Shown: piece after piece, positions 35,304-43,641 of the stretch
Layout of the letters: each line of letters begins with the position of its first letter
How positions within the stretch are numbered: the stretch's first letter is position 1
Assembly: GCA_046760105.1 (NCBI GenBank)
Contig: JBHIDJ010000005.1
Span: 17,087-81,086 of the forward strand
Reading direction: 5' to 3'
DNA from: JBHIDJ01 sp046760105
Lineage (GTDB): Bacteria > Pseudomonadota > Gammaproteobacteria > Acidiferrobacterales > SPGG2
Length of the DNA stretch: 64,000 nucleotides
Notes under the pieces: generated by a model
The model's input: the letters and a program-made list of their open reading frames with translations, nothing else
Databases searched by the model: none
Told to the model about the DNA's origin: nothing
Program-made: the position numbers and the translations under genes

Positions 35304-36745
35304 TTGCCAAGCTTGCGCGTAGAGTAGCGCTCGTCTTCTCCGTACTTATCTGCACGTCCTGCGGCAGTGGGGAGTTACTCGCCCTACTGCTTGCCAGCGG
35401 TGGTATCGGCGGTACCGGTATTAGCTTTGGACCGATTGCTGGCTTTGGCAGCATCTTTGTCAACGGTGTCGAGTTTCAAACCAGCGGCGCCACCGTAATC
35501 ATAGATGGCAGTCCGGCTTCTGAAGGCGATCTAAAGAAGGGTATGGTGGTCACCGTCCAAGGCACGATAGACGGCGACACCGGTATTGCCACGACAATTC
35601 TCGCCGAGAGCGCTGTTAAAGGCCCTGTTGACGAAGATGTGACCGACCCCAATGCCAGTACCGTCCAAGTGCTCGGCCAAACCATCCAGGTGGATGACAC
35701 GGTTGTGCTGGATGGCTCCGACGGTGAAGAAGGTAACTTCACCCGCCTGGATTCATTGCGGGAAGGGATGGTCGTTGCGGTCAGCGGGCTAGTGAAATCC
35801 AACGGCTCCATTGCTGCCACCCGCATCGAGCTACTCGAAGTGCAGCCGACTGAATTTCGGGTCGAAGGATTCATCGAGAACGTCAACACTACTCTGCAGA
35901 CCTTCAACATCGGCGACCTGGCGGTGAACTATAGCGCGGCTGACCTCAGTGATTTACCTGGGGGGATCCCCGCCGATGGCTTGCTGGTTGCGGCCGAGGG
36001 GCCAAATTCTCTTAGCGCCGGCGGTGAGTTGCTCGCCACGAAGGTCGAACTGCAGGAACTCGGCGTTTTCAATGCCGAGCGAGCGGAGATCAGCGGTTTC
36101 GTTAAGAACGATGAAAACGCACCGAGCGAGTTCACCATGGGTAACCTGACGGTGCAGACCAACTCATCTACCCTCTTCGCGGGCGGTACCGCCGCTGAGA
36201 TTGCGGCGGAGACAAAACTGGAGGTGGAGGGCGTGCTAGTAAATGGCGTGATGGTAGCGGACAAAGTCTCGTTCTTGGACAACATCACACTTGAGTCTGA
36301 TGCCGACGTTGTGAATGTTTTTGAAAATACGGTGACATTGGTCGGGCTGCCGGGCATCACCGTCAACGTCGATGAGCTGACAACGTTCACAAACGCCACC
36401 GGCCTCGATGACATCAACCCCGGTGATCACCTGCAGATCCGTGGACGGCTCGATACGAACAGTAAGCTTGTTGCTACGCAGCTACGGAGGGAGTTACCGA
36501 CCAGCGATGTTACTCTGCAAGGCCCGGTGGATACCGCCGCCGATCCCAACGTGGTCATCCTCGGCGTGACGGTCGACACCATCGGTTTCCTCGATGATCA
36601 ATTCAAAGGTCTCGATGATCTGCCCATTGGCCGCGCCGCATTCTTCGATCCGGCGATCGGGGTAACCCCTGGGACGCTGGTTAGGGTGTACGGGGAGTTG
36701 TTAGGCGGCGTGGTCGGTTGGGACGAGGTTGGGTTCGAGGACTGA
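35300..36745 (+). CDS. DUF5666 repeat lipoprotein
   Basis: 481 residues with an N-terminal lipobox (VFSVLICTSCGSG; Cys at about 21) and six or so repeats of a 70-residue DUF5666 beta-barrel unit, each with a pattern like GxxxKGMVVxVxGxxxx-GxxxATxIxx (SEGDLKKGMVVTVQGTIDGDTGIATTI, LREGMVVAVSGLVKSNGSIAATRIE, AETKLEVEGVLVNGVMVADKV). It is an exported surface or periplasmic protein. GTG start overlapping the DUF6502 stop. The pair recurs in gammaproteobacteria in my recollection. Confidence 0.85.
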   Translation: MIAKLARRVALVFSVLICTSCGSGELLALLLASGGIGGTGISFGPIAGFGSIFVNGVEFQTSGATVIIDGSPASEGDLKKGMVVTVQGTIDGDTGIATTILAESAVKGPVDEDVTDPNASTVQVLGQTIQVDDTVVLDGSDGEEGNFTRLDSLREGMVVAVSGLVKSNGSIAATRIELLEVQPTEFRVEGFIENVNTTLQTFNIGDLAVNYSAADLSDLPGGIPADGLLVAAEGPNSLSAGGELLATKVELQELGVFNAERAEISGFVKNDENAPSEFTMGNLTVQTNSSTLFAGGTAAEIAAETKLEVEGVLVNGVMVADKVSFLDNITLESDADVVNVFENTVTLVGLPGITVNVDELTTFTNATGLDDINPGDHLQIRGRLDTNSKLVATQLRRELPTSDVTLQGPVDTAADPNVVILGVTVDTIGFLDDQFKGLDDLPIGRAAFFDPAIGVTPGTLVRVYGELLGGVVGWDEVGFED

Positions 36746-36828
36746 GGCCAAAGCTGAAGAATCCTTTGTTGACGATCCGCACAGGTCATTGCTGTTTGTT
36801 GGCTGATCGCCAAGAGATTGGAGCGTAC

Positions 36829-36876
36829 ATGAAACGCCTAAAACGCCAGCAGTCCAAGCTCCAAGCGCCGGCCTGA
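36829..36876 (+). CDS. Possible 15-residue peptide
   Basis: ATG with a TTGGAGCGTAC ribosome site gives a very basic MKRLKRQQSKLQAPA followed by TGA. It lies after the DUF5666 gene and before the convergent MBL-fold gene. A ribosome site and a basic product are the only support. Could be chance. Confidence 0.2.
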   Translation: MKRLKRQQSKLQAPA

Positions 36877-36940
36877 CAGCCGCACTGAAGCCATCACTAC
36901 AACCCGCAGTGAGTCGAACCCCCGAAGCTGTCGCAGCCTT

Positions 36941-37768
36941 CTAGAACTCCTGCGTGTCGCCCGGTTTCATCACGATGACCGTGGCTGGGAAGCCGCCGAG
37001 CGCCTTCTTTAACTGCTCGGGTGTGCCCTTCAGCGGTGGAAATGTGCCGTAGTGCATAGGGATCACTTTTTCCGTTTTCAGGAGGTTGCGCACGGCATAG
37101 GCAGCGTGGTCTGGGTCCATAGTAAAATGCCCACCGATGGGAAGCAGCGCGACATCAGGCTGATAGTACTCGCCAATAAATTTCATATCACCAAAAACGC
37201 CCGTATCGCCGGCATGGTAGATCTTGAGGCCGTTCTCTAATTCGATGATGTAACCGGCGGGCTCGCCCCCGGGGTGAACGGTCTTTTGCTTAGTCACGGG
37301 ATCGGTATGCACCACCTCGGAACTGTGTTCGGCGCGCACCATCGTAATCGTAATACCAGGACCCAGCGGGGTTATGGGGCCGCTTTTGTTAAAGCGGATC
37401 AGTTGCTTGTACGGTACCCATCCGAGCGTGGCAAAGGTGTGCCCCATGTCAGCATTCAAACCGACTTTAGCCCCGCTCGTCTTTGCGATTTGCGCCGTAT
37501 CCCCTATATGGTCACCGTGACCGTGCGTAACAAGAATAAGGTCCACGTGACCAAGCTTTGTCAAATCTTTAAGTTTCTCGGGCGTCTTTGGGTTCTTGGT
37601 AATGAAAGGATCCACCAGGATAACCTTGCCGCCCGGCGTGGTGATCTTGAAGGCGGCCTGCCCAAGCCATTGCAGCTTGACCACCTCAGCGTATACCACC
37701 CCGGAGGCATACATTAGAGAAAAAGCAACCAACGCGCTTGCCAAGACTCGGGAAATGTTTCTTCGCAT
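36941..37768 (-). CDS. MBL-fold metal-dependent hydrolase (UPF0173-like) with signal peptide
   Basis: 275 residues from ATG 37768, which follows GGAGGAGATAGCT. The signal peptide is MRRNISRVLASALVAFSLMYASGVVYA. Metallo-beta-lactamase motif THGHGDHIGD, then the later ligands in VRAEHSS, HAGDTGVFGD and MHYGTF. Similar UPF0173 enzymes are cytoplasmic, so the export signal here is a difference. Substrate unknown. Confidence 0.88.
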   Translation of the reverse strand: MRRNISRVLASALVAFSLMYASGVVYAEVVKLQWLGQAAFKITTPGGKVILVDPFITKNPKTPEKLKDLTKLGHVDLILVTHGHGDHIGDTAQIAKTSGAKVGLNADMGHTFATLGWVPYKQLIRFNKSGPITPLGPGITITMVRAEHSSEVVHTDPVTKQKTVHPGGEPAGYIIELENGLKIYHAGDTGVFGDMKFIGEYYQPDVALLPIGGHFTMDPDHAAYAVRNLLKTEKVIPMHYGTFPPLKGTPEQLKKALGGFPATVIVMKPGDTQEF

Positions 37769-37914
37769 AGCTATCTCCTCCCTCCGATAGAAATAAAAAA
37801 TGACGTTCCGCCTGGCTATCATGCCATGCCCGCGGTCCATATTACACGCTAAAGCATTGGACGAGCTTGCCCATTGCGCAGCGTGCTTTCTGCAGTATGT
37901 GTTACACTGAACTG

Positions 37915-39807
37915 CTACCCGTGCAATCCCGCTTTGCGCAGGCCGTTGAGGAGCTTTTCGAGATGGGCTGGGTCCTTATAGGGAATAACCTGCTGCATCC
38001 GTCGCAACGAGAAGTCAGGAGCCAGGGTAACGAGTTGCTCCACCTCCCACTCGGCATCGTCAATACGTCCCGCGTGCGCATAACTAGCAGCTAACCACAT
38101 GCGTGGGCGCTGGGCAACGGGGTTGCGCTCGAGCGCTCTCTCGAAGGCATCGATCGCCTTGTCGTATCGCCCGAGAGTGAAGTAAATCTCACCAAGGACG
38201 TACAAGTAGTCGAGAGGATAGCGCGGATTGAGGCGCATCGCTTTTTCCATCAGCGCCACACTGTCCTTCGGCGTGCCCGCGTAATGCAAGGTCAATGCGA
38301 GCAGGCCGTAGGCGTCCGCATGGTTCGCATCGAGAGCAATCGCCTTTTCCACCTCCTCAATAGCCTCTGCATGATGCTTACTGAAGAGGTGCACTTCGCC
38401 CAGGACCCAGTGAACCTGAGGGAGTGAGTCGTCGAGAGCGACGGCCCTCTGCGCCAGCTCATGGGCTTGCTGGAGCGATCGCTCAGGCGTGTCGCTCCAG
38501 CCGTCGACAAATTCCCGTGCATAAGTGCGAGCGAGGTTAGCGTAGGCGCGCGCAAACTCCGAGTCGCGCTCAACGGCTTTTTCGTAGAAACCGCGCGCGC
38601 TCAGATTGCTTTCTCTTGTAAGGCGTGAGAATTGCTCAAGACCACGGAGGAGGTAATCGTAGGCTTCCAAGCTGTCGGTGTATTGTCGCACCAGGCTTTG
38701 GCGTTCAGTCTCCGTCAGTCTGATCTCCAGAGCCGAGACGATCTTTGCGGCCACTTCGTCCTGCAATGCAAACACGTCTGTCAGATTACCGTCGAAGCGA
38801 TCGGCCCAGACGTGAAATCCGTTAGTCGAGTCGATAAGCTGCGCAGTGATACGCACCTTATCGCCCGCCTTGCGCACGCTGCCCTCGAGCACATAACGCA
38901 CGCCGAGTTCGCGACCCACATCCCGGATTTTCACGGGTATGCCTTTGTACGTGAATACCGAGTTTCGGGAGATAACAAAAAGGCCCGAAAGCTTTGACAG
39001 ATCAGTAATCAGGTCTTCGGTCATCCCATCGCTGAAGTACTCCTGCTCCGGGTCTCCGCTCATGTTCTGGAAAGGCAGCACGGCGATGGAAGGCTTCGCG
39101 GGAAGCTCAAGCGATGCCCCTTCGGACACACGCTCAATCACGTCAGGGGTAGCGCGTAAATGGAATTGCCACAACGCCGCGACGCCAACCACTATCAACA
39201 AGGTGGCCATCACGATCAAGACCATTGGCCGCCACTGTTGCAGGCGGGATCTTAGTTTTTTGCGTGCGTCGGCCGCGTGCGCGTCTATTTGCACATGGAA
39301 GGCACGTACCGGCCGAGTAATGTTCTTTACCGACTGCTCACCGATAAACTCGTAAGCGAATGGCAGCTTGGTTCCGATGGCGTCGTAGACGGTACCGGAA
39401 ACGCAGATCCCACCGGGTTGTGCGAGACTTTCAAGCCGCGCCGCTACGTTTACTCCATCGCCATAGATCTCGTTTCGGTCGACGATGACATCGCCTAGAT
39501 TCACGCCAATGCGAAACTGAAGCTTGCGCTCCTCGGGTAGGTCTTCGTTTCGTGCCTTGAGGTGGCGCTGGATCTGCGCCGCGCACGTTAGCGCGTCAAC
39601 GATGCTGCTAAAGTCGGCAAGTACAGCATCGCCGGCAAAGTGCAGAACCTTCCCCCTGTGGTGCTTAATGGCGGTGGTGATCGTATCGAGATAGGCACTG
39701 AGGCGGCGGTGCGTGCCCTCCTCGTCTTCACCGGTCAGCCGACTGTAGCCGGCCACATCAGCATAAAAGATCGCCGCAAGCTTGCGTTGCAGATGCTCGT
39801 TACTCAT
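37915..39807 (-). CDS. Class III adenylate/guanylate cyclase with CHASE-less TM and TPR tail
   Basis: 630 residues from the ATG at 39807. An N-terminal catalytic domain (about 8-170: IFYADVAGYSRLTGEDEEGTH, HFAGDAVLADF, GVNLGDVIVD, YGDGVNVAARLESLA) with both metal Asps. A TM helix at about 195-215 (MVLIVMATLLIVVGVAAL) is followed by a periplasmic or cytoplasmic FKBP-like beta region (PSIAVLPFQNMSGDPEQEYFSDGMTEDLITDLSKLSGLFVISRNS; the adenylate-cyclase TolB-type domain) and 5-6 TPRs (e.g. YDYLLRGLEQFSRL, PQVHWVLGEVHLFSKHHAEAIEEVEKA). This is a common bacterial architecture; the nucleotide made is probably cAMP, without direct proof. Confidence 0.9.
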   Translation of the reverse strand: MSNEHLQRKLAAIFYADVAGYSRLTGEDEEGTHRRLSAYLDTITTAIKHHRGKVLHFAGDAVLADFSSIVDALTCAAQIQRHLKARNEDLPEERKLQFRIGVNLGDVIVDRNEIYGDGVNVAARLESLAQPGGICVSGTVYDAIGTKLPFAYEFIGEQSVKNITRPVRAFHVQIDAHAADARKKLRSRLQQWRPMVLIVMATLLIVVGVAALWQFHLRATPDVIERVSEGASLELPAKPSIAVLPFQNMSGDPEQEYFSDGMTEDLITDLSKLSGLFVISRNSVFTYKGIPVKIRDVGRELGVRYVLEGSVRKAGDKVRITAQLIDSTNGFHVWADRFDGNLTDVFALQDEVAAKIVSALEIRLTETERQSLVRQYTDSLEAYDYLLRGLEQFSRLTRESNLSARGFYEKAVERDSEFARAYANLARTYAREFVDGWSDTPERSLQQAHELAQRAVALDDSLPQVHWVLGEVHLFSKHHAEAIEEVEKAIALDANHADAYGLLALTLHYAGTPKDSVALMEKAMRLNPRYPLDYLYVLGEIYFTLGRYDKAIDAFERALERNPVAQRPRMWLAASYAHAGRIDDAEWEVEQLVTLAPDFSLRRMQQVIPYKDPAHLEKLLNGLRKAGLHG

Positions 39808-39993
39808 GGGAAATCGTCGCTGTTGGTTCGAGCGAAACGATGATGCTGATCCTACCGCGAGAGGTCTGGGTGATAAAGCGTGCAAACGAGCTACTTACAC
39901 GTCAATCGGAAGACATCCCCGGTAAAAACTGGAGTAGCAATCAGAGTAGAAGTGAACCAGGTCGCAGCCATGACTCCAGCTACGCCGGTGATG

Positions 39994-40710
39994 CTAGCGA
40001 GGCTTGGTGGGTTTCTTGCTCCCCAACTGTTCTGTCAGTTTGGCACGCTCGCCCGTCCTTCGTGTCTGAGACGCCGCGCCGCGCTCGGGCAGAGATCGCG
40101 GTACCGACCACCCGCAACCACAGGCCGTTGCCGCCACAGAGATCGTCGCACCACATGCGGGACACGTCATTGTTTCAAGGTCCTTCGCCGCTTCAACCGC
40201 CCTATCCGCCTTGGCCGCTTGTGCAGCTCTGAACGCCGGGCCAGGTCTAGACGTCTGACCTTTAGCTTTTAGGACCTCTGCAACGATTACCGCTTGCCAG
40301 GATTGGTTAACGTTAGCGCTAGCGGTATCAGCAGGTTGGCTGACTTGCGCTGGTGCGCCGATACCTGCCCCGAGTTTGTTTTCGGCCTCCGCCACCCGGG
40401 TGCGCTGTTCAGACAGATCGGCCTGTGCCACCTCCGCATCGAGTTGTGCCACGGCTGCTTCCACCGCTTTGCGCGCATCATCCTGATCCACATCAGCACG
40501 ATGGGCGGCCGCTCTGGCCGCTTCTACCGCCTGCTCAAGCCGGGCCGTCAAATACTCTTCAATCAGTTTTTCCTCTCGAACCGAGAGCTCCAGGGCCAAG
40601 CGCGGGTCTTCCAGATAAAGCGGGTTAAACAGGTACCCGCACCCACATTGGACGGCCCCGGCAGCGTTAGCGGCCCCACATTCGGGGCAGGTTTTTTCAA
40701 ACTTGCTCAC
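39994..40710 (-). CDS. Two-zinc-ribbon helical protein (family member 2)
   Basis: 238 residues, GTG start behind GGGAGGCATTTTAGC. The N-terminal ribbon is C8-x2-C11-x10-C22-x-C24, then LFNPLYLEDPRLALELSVREEKLIEEYLTAR, a long Ala-rich coiled-coil (to about 115), a conserved QSWQAVIVAEVLKA and PGPAFRAAQAAKADRAVEAA, and a second ribbon C183-x2-C186-x10-C197-x-C199. No export signal or membrane helix. Member 3 (about 42.4-43.05 kb) shares the N-terminal half and both conserved C-terminal stretches; member 1 (about 4.6-6.5 kb) shares the ribbons. Function unknown; ribbon plus helix suggests a protein-protein or nucleic-acid scaffold. Confidence 0.82.
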   Translation of the reverse strand: MSKFEKTCPECGAANAAGAVQCGCGYLFNPLYLEDPRLALELSVREEKLIEEYLTARLEQAVEAARAAAHRADVDQDDARKAVEAAVAQLDAEVAQADLSEQRTRVAEAENKLGAGIGAPAQVSQPADTASANVNQSWQAVIVAEVLKAKGQTSRPGPAFRAAQAAKADRAVEAAKDLETMTCPACGATISVAATACGCGWSVPRSLPERGAASQTRRTGERAKLTEQLGSKKPTKPR

Positions 40711-41100
40711 GCTAAAATGCCTCCCACCGGTTCAGGGGTAGCTAGATGGAGAAGTCTAACGGTAGCGACAAATGCGCCTTCAGACGGAAAACTGACTTGG
40801 AGTGAAGCCGCACACCGGCTCCGTATGGGCGATCCCTGAGGTTTAATGTCCTTCACAATACACCCCTCTACAGGCCTATTATAGACCATGAACGACGCTG
40901 ACCAATGCTAGGGCGCATTAAACTGGCGTTGACGAGGAGCGAATGAGTCGGAAGCGGTGGTTACGGCGTACCCCGGTTTGGGCGCCCAGGAGCTTCTTGT
41001 GCGCTGCACCACAGGCATCGGCACGCCAGTCGAGGGTCATACAAGCCCAGGTCCTGCGGCAACCAGGAAAAAACGGGGTTGGTAAAAGACTCGGAAGAAA
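40711..41100. other. Intergenic region between zinc-ribbon gene 2 and PQQ-type dehydrogenase gene
   Basis: About 390 bases. It holds the promoter and leader of zinc-ribbon gene 2. A plus-strand frame at 40943-41149 starts at an ATG behind GACGAGGAGCGA and would encode a basic 68-residue protein (MSRKRWLRRTPVW...), but it overlaps the 3' end of the opposing dehydrogenase gene by 49 bases and shows no domain; I do not call it. Confidence 0.4.
40878..40905 (-). promoter_or_regulatory. Sigma70-type promoter of zinc-ribbon gene 2
   Basis: On the minus strand: TTGGTC (40905-40900), a 16-base spacer, and a perfect TATAAT (40883-40878). A start of transcription near 40870 would give a leader of about 160 bases before the GTG at 40710. 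Confidence 0.6.
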
Positions 41101-42261
41101 CTACGGGCTCACCAGCCGGTACACATTGCCATTGAACGATAGGATATAGAGCTCGCCGCTCGCATCCTCTCCGAACGAAGCGACGCTTCCCAGATTGCCT
41201 ACAGTCCACTCACGCCTGTCGGTGGCGATGCCATTTGCATACACAAAGCTTCGTAGGAAACTGGTACAGAAGTCGGAGTAAAAATAGTGCCCCTGAAGCC
41301 CAGGGATTCGGTTTCCGCGATAGACATAACCCCCGGTGATTGAACAACCTTCACCGTGCCCGTATTCGAGCGCTGGTACAACAAGACCGCTCGTGTTGCA
41401 GGAACTACTACCAAAACAGTGTGCGCCCTCCATGATATTCCAGCCGTAATTCAGACCACCTGCGGTATTCGATGCGACGCTGACCTCTTCCCAACTACTC
41501 TGTCCCACATCCGCGATAAATATTAAATCAGCCTGACGATCGAAAGACAGGCGCCAAGGGTTTCTAAGCCCATAGGCCCAGATTTCGGCACGCGCATTCG
41601 GATTCCCCACAAACGGATTATCAGACGGGATCGCATAGGGATTGCCCGCATCCACATCGATTCGCAGCAGGGCGCCGTGCAATGTATTCAGATCTTGACC
41701 GTTACCGAGAGGATCACCGCCGCCGCCGCCATCGCCCATGGCTATGTACAACATGCCATCCGTGCCGAACAGAATGAGTCCGCCATTATGGTTGGAGAAC
41801 GGCTGTGTTACCGAAAGAATCAGTCGGTCCGGATTTGGATTAGCAATATTAGGATTTGCACTTACGCTGTAACGCTCAACACGTGTATCCCCGTTTGTGT
41901 CGGTATAGTTGACATAGAAATAACCGTTGGATACGTATTCAGGATGGAACGCTAGGCTGAATAACCCCCGCTCACCGCCACTCGACACCCTATTCGAGAT
42001 GTCCAGAAACGGCGTCGCCAACAGCTGGCCGTTTTCGACAATACGGATGCGACCTTGTTGTTCAACGATTAACAATCGGGGATCCGAGGATGGTGCAGTG
42101 AGGTATAGCGGATCAGCGAGCCCACTTGCTACTACCTCGACCGCGAGTTCTCCCGTGAACACCGGGGGACCGTTGCCGCCAGATGAACCGCCGCCGCACG
42201 CACTCAACCCCAGAAGACACAGGATGACTAATGCCGAACGTTTAATAATGGAACTCTCCAC
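41101..42261 (-). CDS. PQQ-dependent sugar (glucose/sorbosone-type) dehydrogenase lipoprotein
   Basis: 386 residues, six-bladed beta-propeller of the GSDH family (PF07995). The lipobox is LLGLSACGGG, so it is a lipoprotein. Family motifs: VEQQGRIRIVENGQLL, ERGLFSLAFHPEYVSNGYFYVNYT, SNHNGGLILFGTDGMLYIAMGDGG, WAYGLRNPWRLSF, GLNYGWNIMEGAHCF, and YVYRGNRIPGLQGHYFYSDFC. It oxidises aldose sugars or related alcohols at the periplasmic face with PQQ; the substrate is unknown, and no PQQ biosynthesis gene is in the window. Start GTG at 42261 with AGGAGGA immediately before it. Flanked on both sides by zinc-ribbon paralogues. Confidence 0.88.
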   Translation of the reverse strand: MESSIIKRSALVILCLLGLSACGGGSSGGNGPPVFTGELAVEVVASGLADPLYLTAPSSDPRLLIVEQQGRIRIVENGQLLATPFLDISNRVSSGGERGLFSLAFHPEYVSNGYFYVNYTDTNGDTRVERYSVSANPNIANPNPDRLILSVTQPFSNHNGGLILFGTDGMLYIAMGDGGGGGDPLGNGQDLNTLHGALLRIDVDAGNPYAIPSDNPFVGNPNARAEIWAYGLRNPWRLSFDRQADLIFIADVGQSSWEEVSVASNTAGGLNYGWNIMEGAHCFGSSSCNTSGLVVPALEYGHGEGCSITGGYVYRGNRIPGLQGHYFYSDFCTSFLRSFVYANGIATDRREWTVGNLGSVASFGEDASGELYILSFNGNVYRLVSP

Positions 42262-42385
42262 TCCTCCTCCTAAGGACCGGTGAACCCCATCTTATTTCGC
42301 ATAAGGTTGCCGGTCCAGCAAAATAAGTCTGTTCCCTGATTGGCGCCTTGTTCGATCTGACAGCAGCACGCCGACCCAAGAACGG

Positions 42386-43051
42386 CTATTCGCGTTTGAT
42401 GGGGCCGCTCATCTCTACTTCCTCGATGAAGACAGGGTCCTCATCGACCTTTGTTTGCAGCGGCAACAGATTCAGCTTGCGCACGGTAGCACTTACGACC
42501 TTTTCGGCCTTGGCGGCTTGCGCCGCCTTAAACGCTGGGCCAGGTTGCTCGCGAGAAGTTACCGATGCCTCGCCTTCCAGTTGACTTCCGGTCTCGCGCA
42601 AGCTTGCTGCCTTCAGCGCCTCAGTGACAACAATCGTTCGCCAGGAGCTTCGGTTCGGAGCGCTAGATCGGACGCCATTAGAATCGCTCAGTTGATCGAC
42701 GTCAGCGATATGTGCACGCAGTCGAGCTTCCGCAGCGCGAGCGCGTTGTTCAACAACTCCGGCCTTGGCGGCCCTGGCGGCGCGCTGAGCACGGGTGGCC
42801 ATTAACAGTTTGCGTTCACTTTGCGGGTCTTGCAAGACAGCTTGTACCGCTTCCTTGGCAACCTCGACCGCCTGTTCGGCACGCGCAGCCAGATACTCTT
42901 CAATGAGCTGTTCTTCCCGCGCGGCCTGCTCCAGGGCCAACTGCGGATCTTCCAGATACAGCGGGTTAAAGACATAGCCGCAAGCACAATGAACAGCGGC
43001 GGCAGAGTTCGTGGCCTCACACTCAGGGCAAGCCTTATCGAAGGTACTCAA
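42386..43051 (-). CDS. Single-zinc-ribbon helical protein (family member 3)
   Basis: 221 residues, start TTG at 43051 behind GAGGACATCGA. N-terminal ribbon C8-x2-C11-x10-C22-x-C24, then VFNPLYLEDPQLALEQAAREEQLIEEYLAARAEQAVEVAKEAVQ, which matches member 2 (39994-40710) almost throughout. It shares the later SSWRTIVVTEALKAAS and PGPAFKAAQAAKAEKVV stretches, but the C-terminal ribbon of members 1 and 2 is missing; it ends with PVFIEEVEMSGPIKRE. An upstream frame reaches 43162, but the paralogues fix the start at the TTG. The gene lies next to the PQQ dehydrogenase gene, on the same strand. Confidence 0.82.
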   Translation of the reverse strand: MSTFDKACPECEATNSAAAVHCACGYVFNPLYLEDPQLALEQAAREEQLIEEYLAARAEQAVEVAKEAVQAVLQDPQSERKLLMATRAQRAARAAKAGVVEQRARAAEARLRAHIADVDQLSDSNGVRSSAPNRSSWRTIVVTEALKAASLRETGSQLEGEASVTSREQPGPAFKAAQAAKAEKVVSATVRKLNLLPLQTKVDEDPVFIEEVEMSGPIKRE

Positions 43052-43323
43052 ATCGATGTCCTCACGCCAGGTTAAAAGCCCTTGACCTGTGTTTGAACCA
43101 ATGCGGGTTAACAAGCGAGGATGCTGGGTGGTCGGGGCGCCGATGTACGCGGCACAACTCATTCCCTGAGGCAGTTGTCCTGCATGAAGAACCCGTCCAT
43201 AGGTCTTTCCTCACTTAACTATGGCACACGCGCGTTAAGGCGACAGCGGCTCCGGATAATCGCCGAAGATTATCGGACAAATGGTCTTAAATACGTGTAC
43301 TTACGTGATTCCAGAGATCGCAA

Positions 43324-43551
43324 TCACGATGCAGGCTTGTCGCCGCTCCCAGGCACAGCCGCCTCAGCTGCTTGGAATCCGACCCTTGAATGGGTCCCAT
43401 CACAGAACGGTTTGGTGGTTGAACCGCCGCAGCGACACAAGGCGAATGGGCGCCGCATGACCTGATACTCATTGCCGTTCCAGTCGACCAGCTGTACGTC
43501 ATCACCTTCCACGAGATACGGTCCGTTTTGCTTAACAGTAATCTTGATCAT
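43324..43551 (-). CDS. CDGSH iron-sulfur domain protein
   Basis: 75 residues with the CDGSH motif: CRCGGSTTKPFCDGTHSRVGF, i.e. C39-x-C41-x8-C50 and H54, the 3Cys-1His ligand set for a labile [2Fe-2S] cluster. It is close to the mitoNEET-type sequence in the ligand loop but is soluble (no TM helix). ATG behind GGGGGATAAG. It lies just downstream of ilvD (a 4Fe-4S/2Fe-2S enzyme) on the same strand, so cluster supply or redox support is a possible role. Confidence 0.92.
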   Translation of the reverse strand: MIKITVKQNGPYLVEGDDVQLVDWNGNEYQVMRRPFALCRCGGSTTKPFCDGTHSRVGFQAAEAAVPGSGDKPAS

Positions 43552-43641
43552 CTTATCCCCCTTTCACCCCTCCCTGACCCTCCCCATTCTGGGGAGGGAA
43601 CAGCAAAGAATGTGCTAACCTTCTTCACCACGAGGAAGGAG

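Noticed and set aside
40943..41149. Basic 68-codon frame with a good GAGGAG site.
   Set aside because: Overlaps the opposing dehydrogenase gene and has no conserved look; left open as a weak candidate.
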